Shown here one piece after another: positions 35,237-45,959 of a stretch of 64,000 nucleotides of DNA. The DNA comes from Punica granatum (lineage: Eukaryota; Streptophyta; Magnoliopsida; Myrtales; Lythraceae): assembly GCF_007655135.1 (NCBI RefSeq), contig NC_045130.1, positions 5,828,001 to 5,892,000 on the forward strand. Direction: 5' to 3'. The stretch's first letter is position 1; every line of letters starts with the position of its first letter. Made by a program: the position numbers and the translations under genes. Under the pieces are notes generated by a model. It was not told where the DNA came from, did no database searches, and saw only the letters and a program-made list of their open reading frames with translations.

Positions 35237-36386
35237 CTAGATGAAAATCTGCACGTTGCGTGGACGATTATTAAGGAATTTAATGATAGAAATCTTGAAA
35301 TATCAAAACTTATTTGTATTGTTAATTAAAACTGAAATAAATATTTTATTAAAAATCAATATCGAAAAAATTAGTTTGAAAAATAAATTAGTTTTAAAAA
35401 ATCATTCTACAAATTAAAATTCAGCCAGAGAATAAGAATAAATAAATAAAAGTATTGAAAGTTAATGGATAAAATATTTCTATTAAATTATGAAATAAGA
35501 ATAAAAAAAATATTCAAGGTATATAAATTAGAAAAGTCATACCGTTATAGAAACAACATCCATAATGGAACTCGAATAAAAATCATGTTAAAATGATCAA
35601 TATCGAAACAGTTATTCTCGATTAAAGTTCATTCAACAAATCAAAGTTCAATCAAGAAAAAGAAAATTTTGGAGAAGATTATTAAAACAATCAAAATATC
35701 AAAGCAAATGTTTGAAATTTGCATTATAAAATTCTATCCTTGAATCAAACTTCAGCAATGAAAAAGAACAATTTGGAGAAGAAAGTAAAAAAGAAATTTG
35801 GAATTATATATAGAATATTGTTCTCCTTTAACCGATTCTTGGCGAGGCATAAGACTATATACAAACACAGAGGTTCAATTGTTAAAAAACGACAATTATA
35901 TATTTAATATATTTAATCTATAAATACTAACCATTATAATCTATATACATTTAATTGAAGGAGCATATATATATATATATGACATCTATATATATTTTGT
36001 TGCGGCAGTTATATCTTTATATTATATATATATATAGCAATGCAAATTATTGCGATGCCCTTATTGGGCTATATTCTATTATAATCTAAATGTTGAGAGA
36101 TGTATATATATAATCTATATACGCTATTGCATATTTTGTTCCATTGTATATATTATGTATGTCTCATGTCACATTTTAAACCCTTATATGTATTTCGTTG
36201 TGCCTTATACATAAAATTTATATATTTAGTACATAATTAATTAATTGAATTTCCCTAATAAGAATAAAAAAATTCCTTGGTATAAGTGATTTCCTACGTG
36301 ACAACGTGAGAGAGCTTCGTTTTTTATTTTTGATGATGTGGCGGCGTGAGAATTTGGCTCATGCTTTGTTTTTATATATATATAGA
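35237..36386 (-). mobile_element. non-autonomous Helitron
   Basis: About 1150 bp on the minus strand. The 5' end (36386) reads TCTATATATATATAAAAAC and soon CCGCCACATCATC, like plant Helitron 5' ends. The 3' end is CTAG at 35240-35237. Eleven bases upstream is a small hairpin, CACG-CAA-CGTG (35262-35252). The base before the 5' TC is A and the base after CTAG is T, the AT insertion site that Helitrons use without target duplication. Inside there is only AT-rich sequence and chance frames, with no Rep/helicase gene. Confidence 0.8.
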
Positions 36387-36763
36387 TGCTTAGATACAAT
36401 ACAAAATACATATATATAGCTAAAAATAGCTTGTGTATTGCATGAGACAATTAGTTGCAAAATTACTATTAAATCGTAAAACTTACCCTAATTGTAATTA
36501 AAAATTACTTTGATTTCAGATGACAAGCTAGAATTCCATTAATTATGGTTATTAGTTTCCCCAATAACAAAACGAACAGGTTGTTAATTAATTGACTACA
36601 ATTGACCTCCATAAATTTGATGATGGAAAGGCATTATGCATACACTGTGGAAGAACAAAGGAATGAATACAATAAAAATTGACAAACACTCACTTTTCTG
36701 CACGAAGTTTTGCATAAGTTTCTGGAAATTAAGAAGATGTAAAGTTTCGTATTAAATGCCGGA
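36387..36763. other. PER-c 3' flank
   Basis: Noncoding. The part from about 36520 matches the PER-a 3' flank (4140-4368). It should contain the PER-c 3' UTR and polyadenylation region. Confidence 0.55.
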
Positions 36764-37933
36764 CTAATTAACAGCGCTGCAGATCCTCCTTATTTGCCCT
36801 TGTGAACCAGTAAGAGGTTCAATATCTGCCATTTTGATCATGGCGGCTGCGAAGTCGGCCTTAAACTTTGCCGGGGCCTTGCTGTACTCTGACACGAAAC
36901 TGTCTGTCGACCCGCCGTTGAACAGCACCTGATCTGACGTTAGGAGCCCCTTCTTCTGCATCAGGTTTTTGAAGTAGTTGTTGTCGAACGAGTTGGGAGT
37001 CACTAGGTCGAGTGGGGCCAAGTTAGAGTCACCCCCGCTCGCTGGGCATTTCCTCCTACGGGTGCTGGCGAACCCAGCATCAATGGTCCCATTGGCGTAG
37101 ATTCGGTCACGGAATGTGAAGCACTGTGCTTGTCCGAGTGTGTGAGCACCTGTCCAAATTAATATAGTTCATAGTTAGACCATGATCATAGAAGTTTATC
37201 TACTTAATTGGGCCTTAGAGTTCGGGTTGGGTTTGGGATATGATTATTAACATTGCTGTAGAGTCGGTCCAATAGCGTCGCTAACATATACAAAAATTCT
37301 CTATATTTATCTGTTTTAATTTTTGGATCGAATTGGTCCATTATAAATTCAAATTTATGAGAAATTTATCTTACCTGAGAGAGCAACCATGTCTCTAGCA
37401 CTGAGTCCCTTCTTGGCGAAGGCACCAATGAGGGTCTCAAGGTCGGCACCGAAGAACGGAAGGTCAGTTAGAGCCTGAGACGGGTTTCCAGTGGTGGAGT
37501 CCCTCCGCCCAAGCTTGACAGTCCAAGAAGGCCCCCCGACCATGACCGAAGCATCTCGGGCTGCTACGGTTAGTACATCCGCACACGACACCACGCCTGG
37601 GCATATCTTCTCTACTTGCGACTTTGCATTGTCAATGACTTCGTATCCCCGGGCGGAGTTCTGGTTCGGCGCGGCTTCCCTTTCACCTCCATCTTTCAGC
37701 AGTATCGATGCATCGCATCCCTGAACAAAGCAGTCATGGAAGTGGAGGCGGATGAGAGAGGCAGCCATCCTGCGTTCCCTAGAGATGGCCGTCCTGATGG
37801 CAGTTCTAATAGTGCTGAGCGCATTAGGGCACGTCTTGTCATAGAACACGGAAGAGAGCTGTGCATGGCACGACGTACTCAAGCCAATGACAAGCATTAC
37901 TAGGATGAAATGGAAAGTTCCGGTAATTGCCAT
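36764..37933 (-). CDS. class III secretory peroxidase PER-c (unit 1)
   Basis: Two exons, 37933-37375 and 37149-36764, with a 225-bp intron (donor GTAAG, acceptor ACAG) at the conserved SG|AHT site. The product is 314 residues, the same length as PER-a and about 95% identical to it. Signal peptide 1-24 ends SCHA before Gln25. Distal RLHFHDC, proximal AHT, eight cysteines and the calcium region [12 protein letters not shown] are all present. Expected role: wall peroxidase that uses H2O2 to oxidise phenolics. The minus-strand frame stays open upstream of the ATG past the TATA box. That extension includes a serine run from a TTC repeat and is not translated from an ATG, so I start at MAIT, which PER-a shares. 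An exact protein duplicate is at 55638-56807. Confidence 0.94.
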
Positions 37934-38016
37934 AGCTGATCGTAGATGTATTCGTAAACTTGTTGAAGTTAGGCAAATGGCTAGAGAGAGTACAAAAGGC
38001 TTGAAGACGAAGGAAT

Positions 38017-38043
38017 AAGAAGAAGAAGAAGAAGAAGAAGAAG
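38017..38043. repeat. AAG/CTT microsatellite in the PER-c 5' UTR
   Basis: Nine AAG units in the plus strand (CTT in the transcript), against about three in PER-a at the same place. It lies between the TATA box and the ATG. Confidence 0.85.
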
Positions 38044-38087
38044 GCTGAGGGAGTGTTGGATATGATTGAGCAAAGCAAGATCTTTGT

Positions 38088-38096
38088 CTATTTATA
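38088..38096 (-). promoter_or_regulatory. TATA box of PER-c
   Basis: Minus-strand TATAAATAG about 155 bp upstream of the ATG, in the same context as in PER-a. Confidence 0.7.
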
Positions 38097-41000
38097 AGCG
38101 CAATTTCCCTGTCTCTGATCTTGACTTTATTATATATTTTTTTTAACCCATGCAAACGCGTAGTCAACTTCTATATATATTACATATGTAATATTATATT
38201 AGCAAGCGGGGGTTCTCCAATTGAAACGGTCAACATTGTACCACATATATATATATATATATATATATATAGTCCTGTGAATGTGTAGGCTTATGATATA
38301 TTTTAACATATCCCTTTTGAAAGTCAAAAGCACATACAACGTAAACGCATGCACGTGAAGAGATTGTTATCGATACTCTCTCGGATCCCTTCCGAGGTTC
38401 TTGTGAAGATATTGTTACTGGATCGATATTACTCTCAATCACTTCCGGGGTAACCATGCATATACAACTTTTGAACTAATGACGAAGTCTGCCTCTCGAT
38501 AGCAAGGCTTGATTATTTTGACTGTAAAAGAAAGAGAATAACGATTGTCATTATGCTTACTAAGAGATATACATAGACTGATCGATGAACCGGTCATGCA
38601 AGGATCGAGTATCCGACAATATATACTGCAGCATTAATGACAGTACAGTGCAAGGAATTTCCTGGAACGACTACTAGTCATGGACAAGCATGCCTAGCCT
38701 ATCACATAGATCGCTTCACCTAAGACCAAGTAATCTCGTGCCTGTAATTAATCGTGCTTTGTAACCAAAAATCAAACTTAATTAGTTTATTCACACAAAT
38801 GATAATTTCTTTTTTTTTGTTTTCTTTTTTTTGCCGGAAATGATCATTTGATAGAATGATGATTTCTATCAATTCTCTTCGACATTTGACTTGAGTAAGA
38901 TTAGTTCGGGATTATAATGATCGCGATGTCTGATGAAGGACAAAGCAAGCAAACGTAGAGCCCGGAAATTTCTATCAATTTTTATTTTTGGGTTTAAAAT
39001 GTGTTATGAGATGAAGGTCAAAATGTTTTGCCCTTAAGAATAGTCAAAGTGCCCCATTAACTGGCATGCATTTGCCCGAAAACGAATTGTTCCTCTTCGG
39101 AGAAGAAGTCTCTCCTTTCTGACATTTGACAAAATTAACCTAACCCGATCGGCGCACAACTTGTGGCCCAGCCATGCCTTGCAGCTGACAACTTTGATGG
39201 AACGATGGATATGAAATCTTTCTTCTTCCGAGTCAACAAAAAGAAAAAGTCTTTTGCTCGGGCGCTTAATTTGATTAGCTGTAATCGATGTTGTCTTTCA
39301 TATTCGGCCGCGATATAACTAACAAGCAAATTTCATTTTGTGAGAATTTGCTAGCTTTGTTGTACATGAATTTACTAAATGCTAGTGAAGAATAGAATTC
39401 TTTTTTCCCCCCTCGTTAGCGTATTAATTTCTTTAATTTCTTGGTTTACACTTTAAGTTATCATGTTATATATTACACGCAAAATGCCCGGTCCTCTATG
39501 TATCATAAATTACTAATTAAAGGGTCATTTCCGTTTCCCAAAGAGGGAGTTAGCAGACATTTTGGCTAATCAATTAAATGATCTTCTTGAAAATCGCTGT
39601 CACGCATTTGCGAATATAGTAATGGATATTATACTTATCGTACTCGTCGAGCTTGGCTGCTTTCAAAGATCTGATTATGACCGACCGCGGTAAGCTAATT
39701 ATTAAAAAATTAGATAAGATAATTGAGATCCTCTACTGCAATTTGTATTTATTACGAATAAATATTCGTAATAGTATTATATAAAAAATCAATCTGAGAA
39801 GACTTAATTCTGTTGACATTATACAAACTGAACCCTTCGGCGATTAATAATTTAATTAGATTTTGATATATTAATCGGTGCACAAGTAACAGTTAATTAA
39901 CAAATGATCGAGAGACTTCATTCTCTGCTCTAACTAATCAAAGATTGGTCGATGTGCATGCGACACAAGCAATCAAGTTTCACTCGATACGTCATCTGTG
40001 GTTTCATCTGTATGCTAGGCCTCTTGTATCAATCGGAACAACATATGAAATTAATCATGATACCTATGTTGTGAATTTTGAGCATTTCCGTTTTTCCCAA
40101 ATAAACCGATCGATTATAGTTTACATGAGATTCAATAACTTACCGAAATCAACAACATTTTGCAACCGTACGGAATGTGCTAGCATCCAGGCACCAAATA
40201 CCGCGTCCATCTCATTGCGTAATATAATTAAGTTATTGATCGATGTGCAGTCAATGTATAAATAAATATAATTCTAAATATTCATTCTTTATGGGTAAAA
40301 GAGTCTTATGAATAAGTTTGACATATTATCACACAAGATGACGCGCTAGATCAGACAAGAACAGTAGTAAGAATTTGAATTATTGGTATATGCCAAAAAA
40401 TGCAAGATACATATTAAATATATTTTAAATAAAATTGTATATGAAAAAGAATGTATGTTTACGGTAAATCGAATATATGCTTATTACAAACGAGACGTAT
40501 GAGTGTATAAAATAGAAGAGATATAAATTAAATATAGGAATCTTGATTTTTCATATCGAGAGACATATATACACCAAAGGTCCCTTCTCGAAATAGAATA
40601 TATATGTAAGATCAAATGACGCGGTTAATATTATATGATTGCACCATATTTTTGTTCAAAGGTGTTGAGACAGATAAAGGAACTGCAATCCCATTTTTCA
40701 CTTTTAACTGGGATCCTAGCAGTCGATGGGAGGTCTGATTTAGGCATTGGTTTGTGGCATTGATCTACTACTATGCGCTTATTTATTGTTCGGATGTCTT
40801 TTTTTTTTACCCTTAATTTCTGTTGTAATTTGCCATGAAAGATCCCTCTAACGTCTGTTTCTGTTGTACTTTTTTTTTAGCTTTTATACCAGTTTTTTAG
40901 TAATGATAAAATGCTCATTATTTATATCAGCTTTTCAGTAATAATAAAATTCTCTTAACTTACGAGGAAGAAAAAATGAAGGGCCTCTCTTATAACAAAA

Positions 41001-41271
41001 GAAAAATGAGGGACCTCCCTTGTAACAAAAAAAAAATCAGCACGTACAATATTTATTTATTTATATATCTCATAGGCGAACATTTGTTGTAATTCCATGC
41101 TGAAGGAGCAACATAATCTTTCATATTTGGAAACTGTAGAAACGGGAATAACATCTAATCTACTCTTGAAATTTCCTGAGACTGTTAAAGAATCATCTTA
41201 GCTGGGAGGAAAAGGTCCATATGGCATTTGTTCCCTTTGTGCTTGAAATTATGAATATAGAAGAATTATTA
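38097..41271. other. PER-c 5' flank: peroxidase-block sequence
   Basis: Noncoding. A TA microsatellite lies near 38243-38271. Similarity to the PER-a flank runs through most of the left part and to the PER-b flank in the right part. Short open frames (for example 39945-40265) are not conserved as proteins in the paralogous blocks. Confidence 0.6.
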
Positions 41272-41365
41272 TATGGGCACCGGTAGTCCCACTGAGTATC
41301 GAACCTCAAACCTCCTAGTTATCAGGCGAGAACATGCGCTACTATGGTACACCCTCTTTGATAAA
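41272..41365 (-). repeat. tRNA-derived SINE-like element
   Basis: On the minus strand, TAGTAGCGCATGTTCTCGCC (box A-like) precedes GAGGTTCGATACTCAGTGGG, which contains a good box B (GGTTCGATAC). Similar in layout to 31840-31935 but in a different place, so it is a separate insertion of a related family. Confidence 0.55.
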
Positions 41366-42240
41366 TATTACTTAATATTGATTTAGATGTTTACCTATAC
41401 TCTATGAATAGCCAATTATATTTATGTCTCTCGCTCGCTGTAATGAGAACGTATTAATTAAGGTAATGTTATCGGGGGACTAAATACTCAACAGTTTCTG
41501 ATGGATTAAGCAAACATACAACATGAGTTGGTTTCAAGCGCCAGTTCAGTATTGGTTTGTATTAAATAAAGTCTTAGATTGTGAATGAATAGAAAATTAA
41601 TGATTGAGGGAGTTATATCCTTGAGTAATCAACCTGATTTAGACTGAATTAATTGAAACTCTCATTGAGATTTCGGATATTTACTAGGCGCATACAGAAG
41701 AAAAGCAAGCAAACGCGTGTAGCAGAAGAATATTCTACAAAAGTGTTTGTGTCAGATGATCGATGATGAAGTCGAAATTAATGTCTCGCTCAAAGAAAAT
41801 TCAAAATGTTTAAAGTGCGTTTGGATTGCGAGTTGAGTTGAGTTGAGTTGAGTTTTTATTTTAATTGGTATGTAATGATTGTATTGTTGAATTATGAGAA
41901 AAAGTGTGAAAAAGTAATAAATAATTGAGAGAAAATAATGATTAAGTAATTATTGTATTGTTGAATTGTGAAAAAGTAATTAATAGTTGAGAGAATTTAA
42001 TATTAAAAATTGAATTGAATGATTAAAAATATTTTTTAAAAAAAGTAATGATTATGATGTTGAATTGAAAATAAGTGGAATTGAGTTGAGTTCAACATTG
42101 TTTATAATCAATTGGCATTTATGACAGGAAAGAAATGTTCCTCTTCCGAGAATAGGTCCTTTTTTTTTTGGTCTGACATTTTGACAAAACTTGGCAAAAC
42201 TTGCAGCCTACCAACGCCATCCAAATCTTTTATCTTCAAT

Positions 42241-42280
<40 letters not shown>

Positions 42281-42423
42281 ATAAATCTATTTAATCTACA
42301 AATGATGAAATAAAGATACAATTACGCACTAATTGAGAGATGTTAATTGCATATTGAGTCAATCAAAGTAGTCTAATTTTATTAATTGATTTTGTATAGA
42401 ATTTGAAATTAATCATTAATTAA
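41366..42423. other. AT-rich region with GAGTT and CT/TA repeats up to the duplication junction
   Basis: No gene. A GAGTT run sits at about 41831-41853, within a MITE-like segment (41812-42110) that begins GTGCGTTTGGATTG, a common start of plant hAT-type MITEs. The matching terminal inverted repeat is not visible. A CT then TA microsatellite spans about 42246-42280. The last four bases, TTAA (42420-42423), belong to neither duplication unit and fill the junction. Confidence 0.5.
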
Positions 42424-45253
42424 TCAGCAATGGGAGATGGAAGCTCTCCAAGGGTTCGTTGATTGTGGCACGGGGTCAGAAGACCGACACTCTCTACAGG
42501 CTGCTTGCCAAACACAATTCCGGTCAGGTTAATGTTGCTGAGGATTATCCTATCGAGCTATGGCATAGGAGACTTAGGCATATCAGCGAGAAAGGTATTC
42601 AAATTCTTGCTAGAAAGCAGTCTTTGCCCGTTAAAGGTATGCACTTGAGCACTTGTGATCACTGTTTAGCTGGTAAGCAGAGGAGAGTTTCTTTTGTTAG
42701 AAGTCGTCCCTCTATATGCCATCATATACTTGATCTTGTGCATACAGATGTTTGTTTTATGTCGGATAGATCTCTTGGTGGTGCTCTCTATTTTGTGACA
42801 TTTATAGATGATCACACCAGGAAAGTTTGGGCTTACCCTATGAGAACTAAAGATCAGGTGACTGAGATTTTCAAGAACTTCCATGTAGCAGTGGAAAGAG
42901 AAACAGGCATGAAGCTGAAATGTGTCAGAGCTGATAATGGTGGTGAATATAGAGGTCCTTTCGAGAACTATTGCAGGACTCACGGTATCAAACTTGAGAA
43001 GACGGTACCGAAGACACCACAACAGAACGGGCTTGCAGAGAGGATGAACCGCACAATTGTTGAGAGAGTTCGTTGTATGCTTTCTCAAGCGAAACTGTCT
43101 AAGCCTTTCTGGGGCGAGGCAATGAGGTCAGCGGTTGATCTTATTAATCTTACACCGTCAGTTGCACTTGATGGAGATGTACCCCAGCAGGTGTGGACCG
43201 GCAAGAAAGTATCATATAAGCATCTCAGAGTATTCGGGTGCAGGGCATCTGTTCACATTCCTCGAGATGAAAGATCAAAACTTGATGCCAAGGCAAAACA
43301 GTGCATCTTCTTGGGTTATGCACATGAAGAGTTCGGGTACAGGCTTTGGGACCCTGATAGCAAGAAGATCATCAGGAGCAGGGATGTTGTCTTCTTTGAG
43401 GACCAGACAATCGAGGATTTGCAAAAGTTAGAGAAGGCCAGTGTAGGCAATCCTCACGAGATCTCTATTCCTGTACCGGTTGATGTAGAGCATCCAATGG
43501 AAGAGGTACCTGGTGAGTATGAAGAAACCACGACTGGGGGTGAGATTCCTCAGGTAGATGATGATGTGACTACGGATGATACAGGCTCGCAGTTACAGTT
43601 AGAGCCTGCAGATCTACCTAGACAATCTGATAGAATAAGACGACCATCTACAAGATATCCGCCTCATGAGTATGTGCTACTGACTGACGGGGGAGAACCT
43701 GAGTGCTATGATGAAGCTGTGGCACATGAGCACAAGGAGCACTGGTTGAAGGCGATGAATGAGGAGATGAACTCCTTGTCTGAAAATCACACGTATGACC
43801 TAGTGAAGCTACCGCAACGTAAGAGAGCATTGAAGAACAAATGGGTCTACAGGTTGAAGACAGAGAACTCGCGACCTCGATACAAAGCTCGACTGGTAGT
43901 GAAAGGTTTCAACCAGAAGAAAGGAGTTGACTTCGAGGAGATCTTCTCGCCCGTTGTCAAGATGTCATCGATCCGAGTTGTTCTCGCACTGGCAGCTAGT
44001 CTGAACTTGGAGATCGAGCAGCTCGATGTAAAAACAGCTTTCCTGCATGGTGACTTGGAGGAAGAAATATATATGGAGCAGCCTGAAGGATTCCGAGTTA
44101 AAGGTAAGGAGCATTTGGTGTGCAGGCTGAGGAAGAGCTTGTATGGGCTTAAGCAAGCACCTCGGCAGTGTACAAAAAGTTTGACTCTTTCATGTTGAGC
44201 CATGGCTACACACGGACAACTTCAGATCATTGTGTGTTCGTGAAACAATTCTCGGATGGTGATTTTATCATTTTACTGTTATATGTGGATGATATGTTGC
44301 TTGTCGGTCATGATATGAGCAAGATTGCAGAGTTGAAGAAAAAGCTCAGCAAGTCCTTTGCCATGAAGGATTTGGGACCGGCAAAGCAGATCCTTGGGAT
44401 GCATATTTCTCGTGACAGATCAAGTGGAAAACTTTGGCTTTCTCAAGAGAAGTACATCGAGAAGATTTTGGATCGGTTCAACATGGGTAATGCTAAACCA
44501 GTTTCATCACCACTTGCTTCTCATTTCAAACTTAGCTCGAAGCAATGTCCTACAAGTGAGAAGGAGAAAGAAGAGATGAAGAAAGTTCCTTACTCATCAG
44601 TTGTAGGAAGTTTGATGTATGCCATGGTCTGTACAAGACCAGATATCGCTCATTCTGTTGGTGTGGTTAGTCGTTTTCTCTCCAATCCGGGGAAAGAGCA
44701 TTGGAATGCAGTTAAGTGGATTCTGAGGTATCTCAGAGGAACATCCAAGGTGTGTTTACACTTTGGCACTGGTAAGCCGGAGTTAGTGGGCTACACGGAT
44801 GCAGATATGGCAGGAGATATCGATTCCCGGAAATCCACTTCGGGATACTTGATGACTTTTGCAGGGGGAGCTATCTCATGGCAATCAAGGCTTCAAAAGT
44901 GCATCGCTTTGTCTACAACGGAAGCCGAATACATTGCGGTGACCGAAGGTTGCAAGGAGATGTTGTGGTTGCAAAAGTTTTTGCAGGAGTTGAGCTTGAA
45001 GCAAGAAAGGTATGTTCTACACTGTGATAGTCAAAGCGCCATTCATCTTTGCAAGAATCCCACTTTCCATTCGAGGTCGAAGCATATCGATATCAAGTTT
45101 CATTGGATTAGAGATGTGTTGGAGTCCAAGCTGGTGAAGCTAGACAAAGTGCACACCGATGAGAATGGAGCTGATATGATGACAAAACCTCTCGCTAGGG
45201 AGAAACTTCATGTTTGCCGAAATATAGCCGGTATGCTTGAAGCCTCCAAATAG
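42424..45253 (+). pseudogene. truncated, frameshifted copia A pol
   Basis: Begins mid-frame without an ATG, just before the integrase zinc domain. One base is missing at about 44170, where unit 1 has CAGTGGTAC and unit 2 has CAGTGTAC. This breaks the reverse transcriptase frame between the [10 protein letters not shown] motif and the YVDD motif, so the frame is open in two pieces (to 44198 and from about 44168). Other changes against unit 1 include Gly to Arg in the LGH zinc-binding motif (42576) and Ser to Gly nearby. No function expected. Confidence 0.93.
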
Positions 45254-45268
45254 TCGGGAGGGGGAGTT

Positions 45269-45954
45269 TGTTGGGTATCCCTCCAATTTGGAGGAAGTTG
45301 GGCTCAAATTGTATTGGGCTTTTATCGGGCCTTAATAAGCCCAAGAACCCATTTTATTAGGGTTTTGTTTCAGCAAATCAGCTGAGGTATAAATAGCAGC
45401 AGAACAGCTGCAGATTAGGGTAGAGCGGCAGAAGTGCAGCAGCATAGCAGCACAAAACCAGGGAAGAGCAGACAGCAGAATTCGAAGAGCAGGGGCAGCG
45501 CGCAGCTGGAGATCAAACCTCGATCGGGACATCAAACGAACTCCGATTGGGACGAAATTTTGACAGCAGCTTCACAACACGTGGGGCTAACTTCTGAACG
45601 GTCAGAATTTCTATTCGAGCTCTGTAGGTGCTGTTTCAGCTGATTTTGTGAACCACCCGGTGTGGGTGACGAATTTAGTATTTGGGTGATCCAAGAGAGT
45701 GTTTCTCTTGAGTTTGGTGATCCAAGGGTTTACCCTTGATGAAAGACATTGTATAATCTTCATAGTGGATCGTTGATTCGGAGTTGGTCCCGTGGTTTTT
45801 CCCCACATTGGGGTTTTCCACGTAAAATTCTTTGTGTTGTTTTACTTTACTGCTTGTTGGTTGATTTGATTAGTTCCTATCTCGATTACACTAGAAGGGG
45901 AGGAAGATTAATCGCTGCGTTATTATTTGGTTGAGTACATCCCTAACCCCAACA
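45269..45954 (+). repeat. 3' LTR of copia A (unit 2)
   Basis: 686 bp, one T shorter than the unit 1 copy. It keeps a TATAAATA at 45388-45395. At two sites (45525, 45949) it agrees with the 5' LTR and not with the unit 1 3' LTR. Confidence 0.92.
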
Positions 45955-45959
45955 AGAAG

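Larger units (their letters stand above)
23544..42419. repeat. 18.9-kb tandem segmental duplication, unit 1
   Basis: This 18,876-bp segment is repeated directly at 42424-61293. Matching begins at TCAGCAATGGGAGATGG (23544) within copia A pol and ends at AATCATTAA (42419) in an AT-rich repeat. The unit carries most of copia A pol and its 3' LTR, an unclassified repeat region, PER-b, a Helitron, PER-c and two SINE-like elements. The coordinate offset drifts only from 18880 to 18874, from a few 1-3 bp indels, mostly in homopolymers or microsatellites. I noticed roughly ten base substitutions. Confidence 0.97.
42424..45954 (+). mobile_element. 5'-truncated copia A copy created by the duplication
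   Basis: Contains integrase to RNase H and a 3' LTR, but no 5' LTR, primer site, gag or protease. It therefore arose as a piece of the duplicated segment, not by transposition. Confidence 0.93.

Noticed and set aside
37355..38167. A 270-residue open frame suggesting an N-terminally extended peroxidase
   Set aside because: The extension runs through the TATA box and the CTT repeat, has no ATG within the likely transcript, and PER-a has no such extension. The start at 37933 is correct. The same applies at 56229-57041.
39945..40265. 106-residue frame in the PER-c flank, repeated at 58819-59139
   Set aside because: Not open in the paralogous PER-b flank, so it is not a conserved protein. The repeat is due to the segmental duplication.
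41812..42110. Complete hAT-type MITE
   Set aside because: The left end looks like plant hAT MITEs and a relative lies near 29590-29930, but no matching terminal inverted repeat or 8-bp target duplication was found, so I describe it only as MITE-like.
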